Source: Nitrososphaerota archaeon (GTDB lineage Archaea > Thermoproteota > Nitrososphaeria > Nitrososphaerales > UBA57). Taken from it: DNA of 7,981 bases. The stretch is taken from assembly GCA_022572285.1 (NCBI GenBank), contig JACZWF010000065.1, positions 1-7,981 of the forward strand. Reading direction: 5' to 3'. The notes beneath the pieces were generated by a model, which was not told the origin of the DNA, searched no databases, and was given only the letters and a program-made list of their open reading frames with translations. This document shows positions 1-6,229 of the stretch, piece after piece. How positions within the stretch are numbered: the stretch's first letter is position 1; each line of letters opens with the position of its first letter. Position numbers and translations under genes: made by a program.

Positions 1-1
1 T

Positions 2-244
2 TCCGATCGGCTGACTGTAGAGGCTGTCGATGTAGTGAAGCTCGTCCTAACAAGTGAGGACGTAATCCATAGTTTCTTTGTGCATGATCTAGCGTTCAAG
101 ATAGATGTCATCCCTGGAAGGGTGGTCGAAGTCTGGATGCAACCAGACGTGCCTGGCGAGTATTGGATTCAGTGCGCTGAGTTTTGTGGAAAATTCCACG
201 GAAGCATGCGAACCCGTTTAGTAGTTGAACCGAAGGACATCTGA
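2..244 (+). CDS. coxB: Cytochrome c oxidase subunit II, C-terminal CuA domain (5' partial)
   Basis: This is the end of haem-copper oxidase subunit II, which takes electrons from a soluble donor through its dinuclear CuA site on the outer face of the membrane and passes them to subunit I. The frame is open from base 2 with no stop, so the gene begins outside the window; an internal GTG at 35 is not the true start. The visible part is the cupredoxin fold. A DVIHSF motif gives the first His ligand (bases 68-70), and the CAEFCGKFHGSM block (about 173-208) gives Cys, Cys, His and Met, with the Glu between the cysteines that usually supplies a backbone CuA ligand and the Mg site at the subunit I interface. 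The protein ends soon after this block, so no cytochrome c domain is fused at the C-terminus. Its stop lies one base before the preferred start of subunit I, which suggests a shared transcript. The family call is very safe; the full length is unknown. Confidence 0.95.
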   Translation, partial: SDRLTVEAVDVVKLVLTSEDVIHSFFVHDLAFKIDVIPGRVVEVWMQPDVPGEYWIQCAEFCGKFHGSMRTRLVVEPKDI

Positions 245-245
245 T

Positions 246-1784
246 TTGGAAATAAAAGAAGTGCAGAAATCTGAAGAAGACGGTGGACATAAGCATCCAC
301 ACTTCTATGCTAGCTGGAAGAGAATTCTGCTCACAACACATCATACAGACATAGCAATGATGTACATTGTACTTTCCTTCTTCTTCTTCATTTTAGCGGG
401 TGTGGCGGCGTTATACATCCGATACGGACTTACGAGAGAGAATACCGTTGGGGCCTCCGCCTTCAGCAGCCTTTTTACGGTTCATGGAATTAGTATGATT
501 TTTCTCTGGATTTTGCCCGTCTGGGTTGGTTTTGGAAACTATCTGGTCCCCAAATACATTGGCGCAAAAGATCTCTACTTTCCGAAGCTCAATGCTATAG
601 GATTTTGGCTTCTCATACCAGCAGGAGCGCTCATTTGGCTCGGCATGCCAAATACGGGCTGGACTGCTTACGCACCGCTGACGATCTTAGGCCCAGATGC
701 TGGGATTGGGGTCGACATGCTGATTCTCGGACTCCATCTTATAGGAACTTCTTCCATAATAGGAGCATTGAACTTTATTGTTACAATATTCAAAATGAGG
801 AAACCCGGAATAACGTTCAGGAACATGCCCCTTTTTGTATGGGCAAACTTAACCACTTCATTTCTCGTTGCTCTGGCTACCCCTGTCCTCGCAATGGCAT
901 TAACTCTGCTGTTACTAGATCGGAATTTCGGTACAGGATTCTTTAATCCGAACCTTGGTGGAGATCCTATCCTGTGGCAGCATCTCTTCTGGTTCTATTC
1001 TCATCCTGCTGTGTATATCATGGTTCTTCCAGCAATGGGAGCTATATCGATGATCCTCCCTGGACTATCTCGAAGGAAGATATTCGGTTACACATCGATA
1101 GCTGTATCTACTGCCCTGATAGGGATTCTGGGTTTCGGCGTTTGGACCCATCATATGTTCACCACGAACCTCTCGCTTACCGCAAAGCTGCCCTTCATGT
1201 TCATGACATTGGTAATCGCTATTCCCTCCGGAGTTAAGGTGTTCAACTGGCTAGGGACTCTTCATGGGGGACACATAAAGATGAATACGCCAATGTTGTT
1301 CAGTCTGAGCTTCATATTAAGCTTCATTATTCAGGGAGTGGAGGGTGTCTTTCTTGGGACTCTTCCAATAGACTTTCTACTCCATGATACATACTTTGTT
1401 GTAAGCCATTTACACTTTGTTCTATTTGGTGTTGCGACTCAGGGAGTCTTCGCGGCCATGTACTATTACTTCCCTTACATGACAGGAAAGAAGTATAGCG
1501 AGGGTCTGGGACTCGCGCATTTTGCCATTACCACTGTAGGACTCTATATGATGTACACTTCATTCTTAGTGCTGGGGATGCAGGGGATGCCTCGGAGAGT
1601 CTTCACCTATCTGGCGGAATATGTCCCTATGAACATATTTGCGACTTTTGGAGGAATTCTTCTTGGGATAGGTACACTTCTCTTCGTTTATAATATGGTG
1701 AAGAGCTGGTATAATGGAAAGCCAGTGAAGAATAAAGAAGATCCGTGGGGTCTTGCAAAGTATAATCTCAAGGAATGGGCTTGA
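246..1784 (+). CDS. coxA: Haem-copper oxidase subunit I, A2-type
   Basis: This is the catalytic subunit of the terminal oxidase, an integral membrane protein of about twelve helices that reduces O2 to water and pumps protons. Numbering from TTG 246 (512 residues): His80 and His390 fit the low-spin haem ligands, His388 the high-spin haem ligand, His253, His302 and His303 the CuB ligands, and Tyr257 the cross-linked tyrosine. Asn98, Asp109 and Asn116 match the D-channel entrance, Lys331 (VKVFNW) the K-channel, and Arg450-Arg451 the haem propionate contacts. The motif is YSHPAVY, not GHPEVY, so the helix VI glutamate is absent and Tyr251-Ser252 take its place, as in A2-type enzymes such as Thermus caa3. 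TTG 246 is chosen because gaagga lies about 8 bases upstream and it follows the coxB stop directly. TTG 225 (7 residues longer, overlapping coxB) is the alternative. The first ATG (360) would cut into helix I and is unlikely. Confidence 0.96.
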   Translation: MEIKEVQKSEEDGGHKHPHFYASWKRILLTTHHTDIAMMYIVLSFFFFILAGVAALYIRYGLTRENTVGASAFSSLFTVHGISMIFLWILPVWVGFGNYLVPKYIGAKDLYFPKLNAIGFWLLIPAGALIWLGMPNTGWTAYAPLTILGPDAGIGVDMLILGLHLIGTSSIIGALNFIVTIFKMRKPGITFRNMPLFVWANLTTSFLVALATPVLAMALTLLLLDRNFGTGFFNPNLGGDPILWQHLFWFYSHPAVYIMVLPAMGAISMILPGLSRRKIFGYTSIAVSTALIGILGFGVWTHHMFTTNLSLTAKLPFMFMTLVIAIPSGVKVFNWLGTLHGGHIKMNTPMLFSLSFILSFIIQGVEGVFLGTLPIDFLLHDTYFVVSHLHFVLFGVATQGVFAAMYYYFPYMTGKKYSEGLGLAHFAITTVGLYMMYTSFLVLGMQGMPRRVFTYLAEYVPMNIFATFGGILLGIGTLLFVYNMVKSWYNGKPVKNKEDPWGLAKYNLKEWA

Positions 1785-1848
1785 GCAACCAGAGTACTTC
1801 CTGTCGATCACTCAGCATTCTACGGAGTTAATGTTCCTATCGCCTAAA

Positions 1849-1858
1849 CTTTTTAAGA
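1849..1858 (+). promoter_or_regulatory. Archaeal TATA-like box upstream of the small membrane protein gene
   Basis: The string ctttttaaga resembles an archaeal TATA box. Its centre lies about 29 bases before TTG 1883, about the distance expected between a TATA box and a transcription start. It could open a second transcript for the small protein and ctaB, or boost downstream genes from within the cox cluster. Judged by eye only. Confidence 0.5.
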
Positions 1859-1882
1859 ATCAGCCGAAATACCAATCCTAGA

Positions 1883-2086
1883 TTGTTAGCGTTGGCGGAT
1901 CTAAATCTGCAGCTAGTCGCCATGAAAACTTTGGCTTCGCTCTATGTCAATGGGCTGGAACTCGAGGTCGAGCCTCACGTTAGACGCGCCCAGAAGCTTA
2001 TTATCATTCTCGGGGCGCTATCATTCATTGTCTCGATTGCGCTCCTGACGTGGTTCACATTTGTTCTACTGCCCCCAGGTTCATAG
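1883..2086 (+). CDS. Small single-helix membrane protein, possible oxidase accessory subunit
   Basis: I do not recognise a named family. The 67-residue product has a charged N-terminal half (an ELEVEPHVRR stretch) followed by one hydrophobic helix at about residues 39-63 and a short PPGS tail, so it should be a one-pass membrane protein. It sits between coxA and ctaB on the same strand, and haem-copper oxidases often carry small one-helix subunits, so a structural or assembly role in the oxidase is inferred from position alone. TTG 1883 fits a leaderless transcript from the TATA-like box at 1849. The first ATG, at 1922, would give 54 residues and keep the helix whole. No good Shine-Dalgarno sequence is seen for either start. 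Real coding is likely because the frame combines a clear helix with a fitting position and promoter. Confidence 0.65.
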   Translation: MLALADLNLQLVAMKTLASLYVNGLELEVEPHVRRAQKLIIILGALSFIVSIALLTWFTFVLLPPGS

Positions 2087-2151
2087 AGGGGAATGATCGC
2101 GAACAGGATAAGCTATATCTAGGAATACATGAAGAACCGACTATATCGCAA

Positions 2152-3099
2152 ATGGGAAAGCAAGCAGAAATAGCTGAGCAAAACGGAAGGTCAGCTCAAA
2201 AAATCATGTTGACCAAGATGATTTTGGACTACGTAAAAATCTCTAAGCCTAGTATCATCTTCCTTTTAGATTTCGTTGCCATTTCTGCTCTTCTAGTCTC
2301 CTACTACTCCAATGTTGCAACCTCTCTCTCCCCCCCAATGATACTCATCGGAAGCGTCCTGCTCGCTGGTACCTTGGCCTCGGCTGGTGCAGCTGCAATT
2401 AACGCCTACATAGATCGGGACATCGACGTTCTGATGTTACGGACAAGCAAACGACCAGTGCCAATGGGGAGTATTCCTCCGAAACACGCGCTCTACTTTG
2501 GGATAGCATCTTTGAGCCTTGCCTTTGTCACCGCTACATTGTTGCTCAACTTAGTCGCAACTTTCATGATCATGCTTGGAGCCTTCATTTACATTTTCGT
2601 TTACAGCGTCTGGCTCAAACGAAGGACGCCTTGGAATATTGTAATAGGAGGTTCTGCAGGGAGTGCTGCGGCTTTGGCGGGATGGACTGCGGTCACCCCA
2701 CAGCTGGAATTTATGCTTCCCGCAGTACTGATGGGAGTTTTAGTTTTCCTATGGACTCCATCACATTTCTGGAGCTTGGCAATTCTTACTAACCGTGATT
2801 ACAAGGCGGCAGGAGTTCCAATGCTCCCAGTTGTCGTCGGAGAAAGTAGAGCTATCAAATACGTGGTCCTGAATACTCTGCTGCTTATTCCTTTTTCCTT
2901 AAGCTTTTTCTTTCTAGGGATGCAGGGTCTCGTCTATCTTTTTGTCGCCTCCTCGACTGGGGCTCTCTTACTGGTCACTAATATCCGGATGCTTAAAGAA
3001 CGAACACATGCTGCCGCCTGGTCCGCCTTCAAGTATTCCAGTCCATACCTAACCTTCATTTTCTTAGGTATGGTTGTTGATAGCGTCCTGCGTTTCTAG
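2152..3099 (+). CDS. ctaB: Protohaem IX farnesyltransferase (haem O synthase)
   Basis: This UbiA-superfamily membrane enzyme transfers a farnesyl group from farnesyl diphosphate to haem B, making haem O, the precursor of haem A. From ATG 2152 (316 residues), the first diphosphate/Mg-binding motif is N84-x3-D88-x3-D92 (NAYIDRDID), followed by the family block MLRTSKRPVP. A conserved loop near residues 200-223 reads FLWTPSHFWSLAI and then DY-AGVPMLPVV, typical of CyoE/CtaB. Eight or so hydrophobic helices follow the UbiA pattern. The gene lies downstream of the oxidase genes, whose product needs its haem. The start is uncertain: GTG 2050 would overlap the previous gene by 37 bases, ATG 2152 leaves a 65-base gap, and ATG 2206 gives 298 residues, closest to the usual family length. 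None has a good ribosome binding site. No haem A synthase (ctaA) is present in the window, so whether the oxidase holds haem A or O cannot be decided here. Confidence 0.95.
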   Translation: MGKQAEIAEQNGRSAQKIMLTKMILDYVKISKPSIIFLLDFVAISALLVSYYSNVATSLSPPMILIGSVLLAGTLASAGAAAINAYIDRDIDVLMLRTSKRPVPMGSIPPKHALYFGIASLSLAFVTATLLLNLVATFMIMLGAFIYIFVYSVWLKRRTPWNIVIGGSAGSAAALAGWTAVTPQLEFMLPAVLMGVLVFLWTPSHFWSLAILTNRDYKAAGVPMLPVVVGESRAIKYVVLNTLLLIPFSLSFFFLGMQGLVYLFVASSTGALLLVTNIRMLKERTHAAAWSAFKYSSPYLTFIFLGMVVDSVLRF

Positions 3100-3118
3100 G
3101 CAACCGAAGGCTGCCTCA

Positions 3119-3646
3119 ATGAAGTGGATTGCTGAGGTTAGGAAAGTCTTCCCTCCTGCATGGAGGCGACTCTTTTTCTTTGTCTTGGTGGGATTAGTCC
3201 TAATCGTGCTAATAGGTTCAGCGGTTCCTCTTGACGAGGTTCAGGCAAGAGAGGTCCTAAAACAGGCTCAGGATATCATCCCTGAGACAATAACCACGCA
3301 AGCAATTTTCCTGAATAATGTAAGAGCGGCTCTGATAATCATGATTCCAGGCGTAGGAGCTATTCTTGGTGGTATCATAATCTATTCGACAGGATTGGTG
3401 TTCGGGGCAGCTGGAGAAACCCTGGGAATATTCGGACCGGGTTTGATCTTGCTGGTTGGACTAACACCATTCTTCTGGCTAGAATTTCTTGCTTACTCGG
3501 CAAGCATGACCCAGAGCCTGTACGTAGGCTATGGTATCTATAGAGGAGGGGTGAGAATGGAGGCGATCCGAACGGTACTACTTGTATTCTTCGTGATTCT
3601 TTCCCTGTTGCTCGGAGCTTTTCTTGAAATTTTATTTATACGATAA
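3119..3646 (+). CDS. SpoIIM/DUF95-like integral membrane protein
   Basis: The 175-residue product resembles the SpoIIM (stage II sporulation protein M, DUF95) family, which is widespread in non-sporulating archaea and bacteria and has no settled role there. Hydrophobic segments lie at about residues 18-36, 69-96, 104-135 and 150-173. The family-like parts are FLNNVRAALIIMIPG at 64-78 and LTPFFWLEFLAYSAS at 115-129, matching the usual pattern of an N-R-A helix start followed by a conserved glutamate in a helix (normally PHGxxE; here P-FFWLE, so the His-Gly pair is replaced). ATG 3119 is preferred over the upstream in-frame start at 3074 because cgaagg lies about 8 bases before it and it avoids overlap with ctaB. 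It follows ctaB by 19 bases and is probably cotranscribed, but a link to oxidase assembly is only inferred. Assignment is from pattern memory. Confidence 0.75.
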   Translation: MKWIAEVRKVFPPAWRRLFFFVLVGLVLIVLIGSAVPLDEVQAREVLKQAQDIIPETITTQAIFLNNVRAALIIMIPGVGAILGGIIIYSTGLVFGAAGETLGIFGPGLILLVGLTPFFWLEFLAYSASMTQSLYVGYGIYRGGVRMEAIRTVLLVFFVILSLLLGAFLEILFIR

Positions 3647-3657
3647 GGCATTATAAG
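3630..3657 (+). promoter_or_regulatory. TATA-like elements upstream of L13e
   Basis: Two TATA-like strings overlap the end of the preceding gene and the short gap: ttttatttata (3630-3640) and attataag (about 3650-3657). The second is centred about 25 bases before ATG 3678, the spacing of a leaderless archaeal transcript; the first would give a leader of roughly 15 bases. Either would let the ribosomal protein gene be transcribed apart from the respiratory cluster. Confidence 0.45.
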
Positions 3658-3677
3658 CCCAGGATCGAGAAAAAGTC

Positions 3678-4034
3678 ATGGAAACAGAGAGACCAGGACC
3701 GCAGAATAAGGAAGATGGTGTTATTCCTCCTAAGAAGGTTAATGATGATAATAGGTCGACTCGTGCGTCCGAACCCACAAAAATAATCGCTCCAGAAGCG
3801 GAGAAAAAAAAGTTGGAGCGTAGCACAGAAAACAAGCACCTTATGGAGGGTGCGAGAGTCATTAAGGGCCGCAGCCACAAAACCCGATCTGGAAGAGGCT
3901 TCTCTCTGCGTGAACTGAATGCCAGTGGTATTTCGTTGGAGACGGCAAAGAAATCAAATATGTTCATTGACATCCGGAGATCAACGAAACATGAGGAGAA
4001 CGTCAAACGGATAAAGGCCTTTTTTGCTGCATAG
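3678..4034 (+). CDS. rpl13e: Ribosomal protein L13e family (eL13), with charged N-terminal extension
   Basis: The product (118 residues) has the L13e core in its C-terminal half. KTRSGRGFSLREL (68-80) matches the eukaryotic TRAGRGFxLEEL signature, then comes NASGISLETAKKSNMFIDIRR (81-101), matching the AGI...A...I-ID-RR part, and ENVKRIKAF (107-115), matching NVQRLKEY. It should be a large-subunit ribosomal protein binding 23S rRNA. L13e occurs in eukaryotes and TACK/Asgard archaea, so it also helps place the organism. Residues 1-57 are highly charged, with little predicted fold and many Lys, Glu and Pro; I cannot match them to the family and they may be a disordered tail. ATG 3678 is the only good start; the region upstream holds TATA-like boxes. 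The last 32 bases overlap the oppositely oriented glycosylase gene. Confidence 0.87.
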   Translation: METERPGPQNKEDGVIPPKKVNDDNRSTRASEPTKIIAPEAEKKKLERSTENKHLMEGARVIKGRSHKTRSGRGFSLRELNASGISLETAKKSNMFIDIRRSTKHEENVKRIKAFFAA

Positions 4035-4944
4035 GTCTCAACTGTCCTTGCTTGCGGGAATTATAATAGAGAAATTCCTGTGCATATCCCGCAAACCGAC
4101 CAAAGTATTCTCTCATTTTCATTGAGATCCTAGAGTAATCGTGTGGAGGAAGCGACCTTCCGAATTGCAATTTCGCTTCCAATGATAGTACATATTCTTC
4201 ACCGATGACAAACGAATAATGGTTCACTATAGTCCTGAGCATCCAGGTATCGATAGGAAATGCCTGCATCTTCTCGAGCGAAAAGAGGAGGATGCAATCA
4301 GCAACTTTGGGGCCGATTCCTGCCAGCAATTTTTTTCCGAGTGTTTTGCTAACTAGAATATCCATGCTTTCTTGGTAACTCTCATTGAGTATTCGTGAAT
4401 AGATAGTCTCATCATTGAGGATTCTTGTAGCCGTCGCTTTGATGAATTGGGCCCGATATCCAACTTTGCACTCCCTTAGGGTATGGATGTCAGCAGCGGC
4501 AATTTTCGCTGGAGAAGGGAATGCGTGGAAGGCTTCTCCCTCAAATTCTAATTGTTCACCGAATCTTCTGCAGAGGTTTTCGATCATGTTGACAATTGAC
4601 GGAATATTTGAGTTGGTAGCACATATGTAAGATACTGTACACTCCCATGGATCTTGACGAATTAGTCGCAGACCCCTTAAGTTTCTCAGAAGAGTCGACA
4701 TAAGTGAGTCAGTTTTGATTGACCGCATGATAGATTCATAGCCGTCGTCAATCCTGAAATAATGACTCATCCTATTTTCTATCCCCCTCCCCCCACCATG
4801 AATTTCTAGGACATCGTGCTCATAACTTAGTCGGACCAGAGTCTTTTCAATCACTCCTGTCCAGGCGTCATTTTTCTTCTTCCATCTGAAGACCTGGCCC
4901 GATAACAAGGTATGGTCGAGATTAAAATTGTGGGATTTGATCAA
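4003..4944 (-). CDS. ogg: 8-oxoguanine DNA glycosylase, OGG1 type
   Basis: This base-excision repair enzyme removes 8-oxoguanine from DNA and nicks the strand by a lyase step. In the 313-residue product the N-terminal OGG_N domain opens with LLSGQVFRW (13-21). NIPSIVNMIENLCRRFGE (113-130) and GYRAQFI (162-168) match the OGG1 core. The helix-hairpin-helix is LLAGIGPKVADCILLFSL (206-223), with Lys213 in the place of the human OGG1 Schiff-base Lys249 and Cys217 in the place of Cys253. Asp232 in PIDTWM is the conserved activating aspartate of the HhH-GPD family. The start is TTG at 4944-4942: an in-frame TAA lies two codons upstream, and the next methionine would remove the OGG_N motif. A TATA-like box 27 bases upstream fits a leaderless transcript. 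The last 15 or so residues, rich in Gln, Arg and Lys, include the part antisense to L13e and may be a dispensable tail. Confidence 0.93.
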   Translation of the reverse strand: MIKSHNFNLDHTLLSGQVFRWKKKNDAWTGVIEKTLVRLSYEHDVLEIHGGGRGIENRMSHYFRIDDGYESIMRSIKTDSLMSTLLRNLRGLRLIRQDPWECTVSYICATNSNIPSIVNMIENLCRRFGEQLEFEGEAFHAFPSPAKIAAADIHTLRECKVGYRAQFIKATATRILNDETIYSRILNESYQESMDILVSKTLGKKLLAGIGPKVADCILLFSLEKMQAFPIDTWMLRTIVNHYSFVIGEEYVLSLEAKLQFGRSLPPHDYSRISMKMREYFGRFAGYAQEFLYYNSRKQGQLRPMQQKRPLSV

Positions 4945-4966
4945 TGATTACGGCCGAGGGGTGAAA

Positions 4967-4976
4967 TGATAAATTT
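4967..4976 (-). promoter_or_regulatory. TATA-like box for the ogg gene
   Basis: On the minus strand the string aaatttatca is centred near 4971, 27 bases before the TTG start of the glycosylase. That is the expected spacing for a leaderless archaeal transcript. It lies in the 42-base gap after the crystallin-domain gene, so ogg may have its own promoter even if read-through from upstream also occurs. Confidence 0.5.
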
Positions 4977-4986
4977 CTTCCCAGTT

Positions 4987-5466
4987 TTAATGCGTCTTAC
5001 TAGTTGTTACTTTCCTGAATCTTACGTTGAGGATTCCGTTAACACATCTTGATCCAATAATCTCTACTTGTGTCGGGAGCTCCACTTCCCGAAAGAACCC
5101 TCGTGGCGCAATCACTCGCAATTTCCTGTCTTTGAGTTCTATCCTAACTTCTTCGTCTGGTCCCGGAACCTCTGCAAGGAAGGTTATCTCATCCTTAGCA
5201 CTTATGAGGTCGTAGACCCACTCCCTTTTCTCCTTGGTGCCTCGAATTGTAACTGGACTTTCCTTGATTGTCTTCCTAAGTTCGAAAAGCCAGTACACGA
5301 GTAGGATCACGGCTAGACCCGATATGACGAAAGCAAAAAGTCCTCGCTGGAACCTCGTAATGATGAGAACCAGTGAGCTTATAGCTATGAGTCCAGAGAT
5401 AACTATGAAGAAGTTGAGCATATCGTCGTTTATAGAAAACTTCTTCTGTCTAGACATCTGACCCAT
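4987..5466 (-). CDS. Two-helix membrane protein with C-terminal alpha-crystallin (Hsp20-like) domain
   Basis: The 159-residue product has two hydrophobic helices (about 17-37 and 43-62) joined by a short basic turn, then a linker, then a beta-rich domain at about 84-153. That domain looks like the alpha-crystallin fold of small heat-shock proteins: DEITFLAEVPGPDEEVRIEL (92-111) matches the strand with the conserved PG turn, KLRVIAPR follows, then VELP, and VNGILNVRF (142-150) matches the NGxL motif at the end of the fold. The C-terminal IxI motif that bridges oligomers in soluble Hsp20s is not seen. With both helices before it and a basic tail after the second helix, the domain probably faces the cytoplasm. 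A membrane-tethered chaperone or a protein-binding module is the inferred role. ATG 5466 is used; ATG 5457 (three residues shorter) is also possible. A TATA-like box lies about 25 bases upstream. The gene precedes ogg on the same strand by 42 bases. Confidence 0.82.
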   Translation of the reverse strand: MGQMSRQKKFSINDDMLNFFIVISGLIAISSLVLIITRFQRGLFAFVISGLAVILLVYWLFELRKTIKESPVTIRGTKEKREWVYDLISAKDEITFLAEVPGPDEEVRIELKDRKLRVIAPRGFFREVELPTQVEIIGSRCVNGILNVRFRKVTTSKTH

Positions 5467-5485
5467 CTGTGTCTGCTACTTAGGT

Positions 5486-5500
5486 GTAATAATAGTTTTC
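5486..5500 (-). promoter_or_regulatory. Probable promoter of the crystallin-domain gene
   Basis: On the minus strand gaaaa followed by ctattattac forms a possible BRE-plus-TATA pair centred near 5491, about 25 bases before ATG 5466. The gaaaac part is also one end of a repeat seen again near 6872. By eye only. Confidence 0.4.
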
Positions 5501-5525
5501 CCGACTTGGCGCTCGCGCTGACCAC
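5495..5525 (+). repeat. Degenerate dispersed repeat, copy A
   Basis: The block gttttcccgacttgg followed by cgctcgcgctgac resembles a block at 6872-6902 (gttttccgacttg, then a gcgcgcgcg run, then gac). The first 13 bases match with one inserted c; after that the resemblance is looser. It overlaps the upstream part of the minus-strand promoter of the crystallin-domain gene, so copy A may be partly functional sequence. Confidence 0.45.
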
Positions 5526-5770
5526 GGCGACCTGACAATATGCAATACCGTGACTAACCTTATTTCTTGCAGACGGCGATGTTCTAGACCGTGGTGCTTC
5601 TGGAAAGAACTATGCTGAACACCACATCACAATCTTGCCGAAGGATGGATGATTGGGGTTCAACCAATTCCCAGGCAGCCAACAGAATCAGAAATTCGGC
5701 TTCTCTCGCTGCGACCGAGCGCGAAACCGATAACACGTTAGGATGGGTCAACAATCAAGGCCCTCCCCTA

Positions 5771-5780
5771 CTTTTTATAC
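5771..5780 (+). promoter_or_regulatory. Orphan TATA-like box
   Basis: The string ctttttatac is among the best TATA-like matches in the window, yet no gene starts downstream: the next coding start is at 6230 and has its own box. It would place a transcription start near 5802, so a small non-coding RNA is possible. A 7-base inverted repeat, ttggtcc (5894-5900) with ggaccaa (5935-5941), lies about 90-140 bases beyond that point. Confidence 0.35.
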
Positions 5781-6031
5781 ATATTAGCCACCAGTCTAGA
5801 GTGCGTAATCAACTAGAATAAAGTCAAAATTCATCTTCCTCTTTAAGACCTAATCACTGTGATTCCAACCTAGATTAAAGCTCCCGCTGAACCTTGGTCC
5901 CATGAGGGGCGACGATAGAGTGCTTTATGATTAAGGACCAAAAAATAGGGCCTGTTTGGGCATGAATCCCGCCGGCTTCTTGTACATCGTTCGGAAGACT
6001 TCTCATAAACCTCTTGCCCTCCTACTACGAA

Positions 6032-6040
6032 CGCGCGCGC
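6032..6040. repeat. (CG)n tract 1
   Basis: A run of strictly alternating C and G, nine bases long, lies in non-coding DNA. Similar runs occur at 6890-6899 and 7324-7332. Alternating CG runs can adopt the Z form under negative supercoiling; whether they do here is unknown. Confidence 0.8.
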
Positions 6041-6199
6041 TCAATACAAGATCCTGAGATGGTGTTGAGGGGTGTTCGGCTGCAGAACCATCAAAAAAAT
6101 CGAATCCATCTAAGATAATTGCTCGTAAAAGATTTGTTAGGAAACTATAGTGAGGGGTCGGTTACTTCTAGAGTAAGAGCATACCTTTCTACACAGCGG

Positions 6200-6208
6200 A
6201 TAAATATC
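6200..6208 (+). promoter_or_regulatory. TATA-like box for the two-helix small membrane protein
   Basis: The string ataaatatc is centred 26 bases before ATG 6230, the spacing for a leaderless transcript. A second AT-rich string (taatata, about 6212-6218) is too close to the start to serve as a TATA box. Confidence 0.5.
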
Positions 6209-6229
6209 GAGTAATATACAATAGGGTCG

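Larger units (their letters stand above)
5467..6229. other. Gene-poor region of about 760 bases
   Basis: No convincing gene was found on either strand. One open frame (GTG 5591 to 5821, 76 codons) lacks a ribosome binding site, a domain or a helix and looks like chance. The stretch holds the promoter of the crystallin-domain gene at its left end, one copy of a degenerate repeat (5495-5525), an orphan TATA-like element (5771-5780), short inverted repeats (5852-5864; 5894-5900 with 5935-5941), a (CG)n tract (6032-6040), and the promoter of the next gene at its right end. No tRNA T-loop or RNase P/SRP RNA motif was seen. Confidence 0.6.

Noticed and set aside
605..946. Plus-strand 113-codon frame and other frames within coxA
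   Set aside because: They lie wholly inside a well-supported subunit I gene and read as shadows of it, with no features of their own.
3632..4006. Minus-strand 124-codon frame opposite L13e
   Set aside because: It is the shadow of a gene with a clear L13e core. The peptide is low in organised features, and the adjoining ogg gene already uses the minus strand up to 4003.
5591..5821. Plus-strand open frame of 76 codons starting with GTG
   Set aside because: There is no ribosome binding site or TATA-like box at a useful distance, no hydrophobic or folded-looking segment, and an Asn/Ser/Arg-rich composition typical of chance frames. It also runs through the orphan TATA-like box.
6097..6106. tcgaatcc string resembling a tRNA T-loop
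   Set aside because: The flanking bases cannot form a T stem or an acceptor stem, and no anticodon arm is found on either side. No tRNA is supported in the window.
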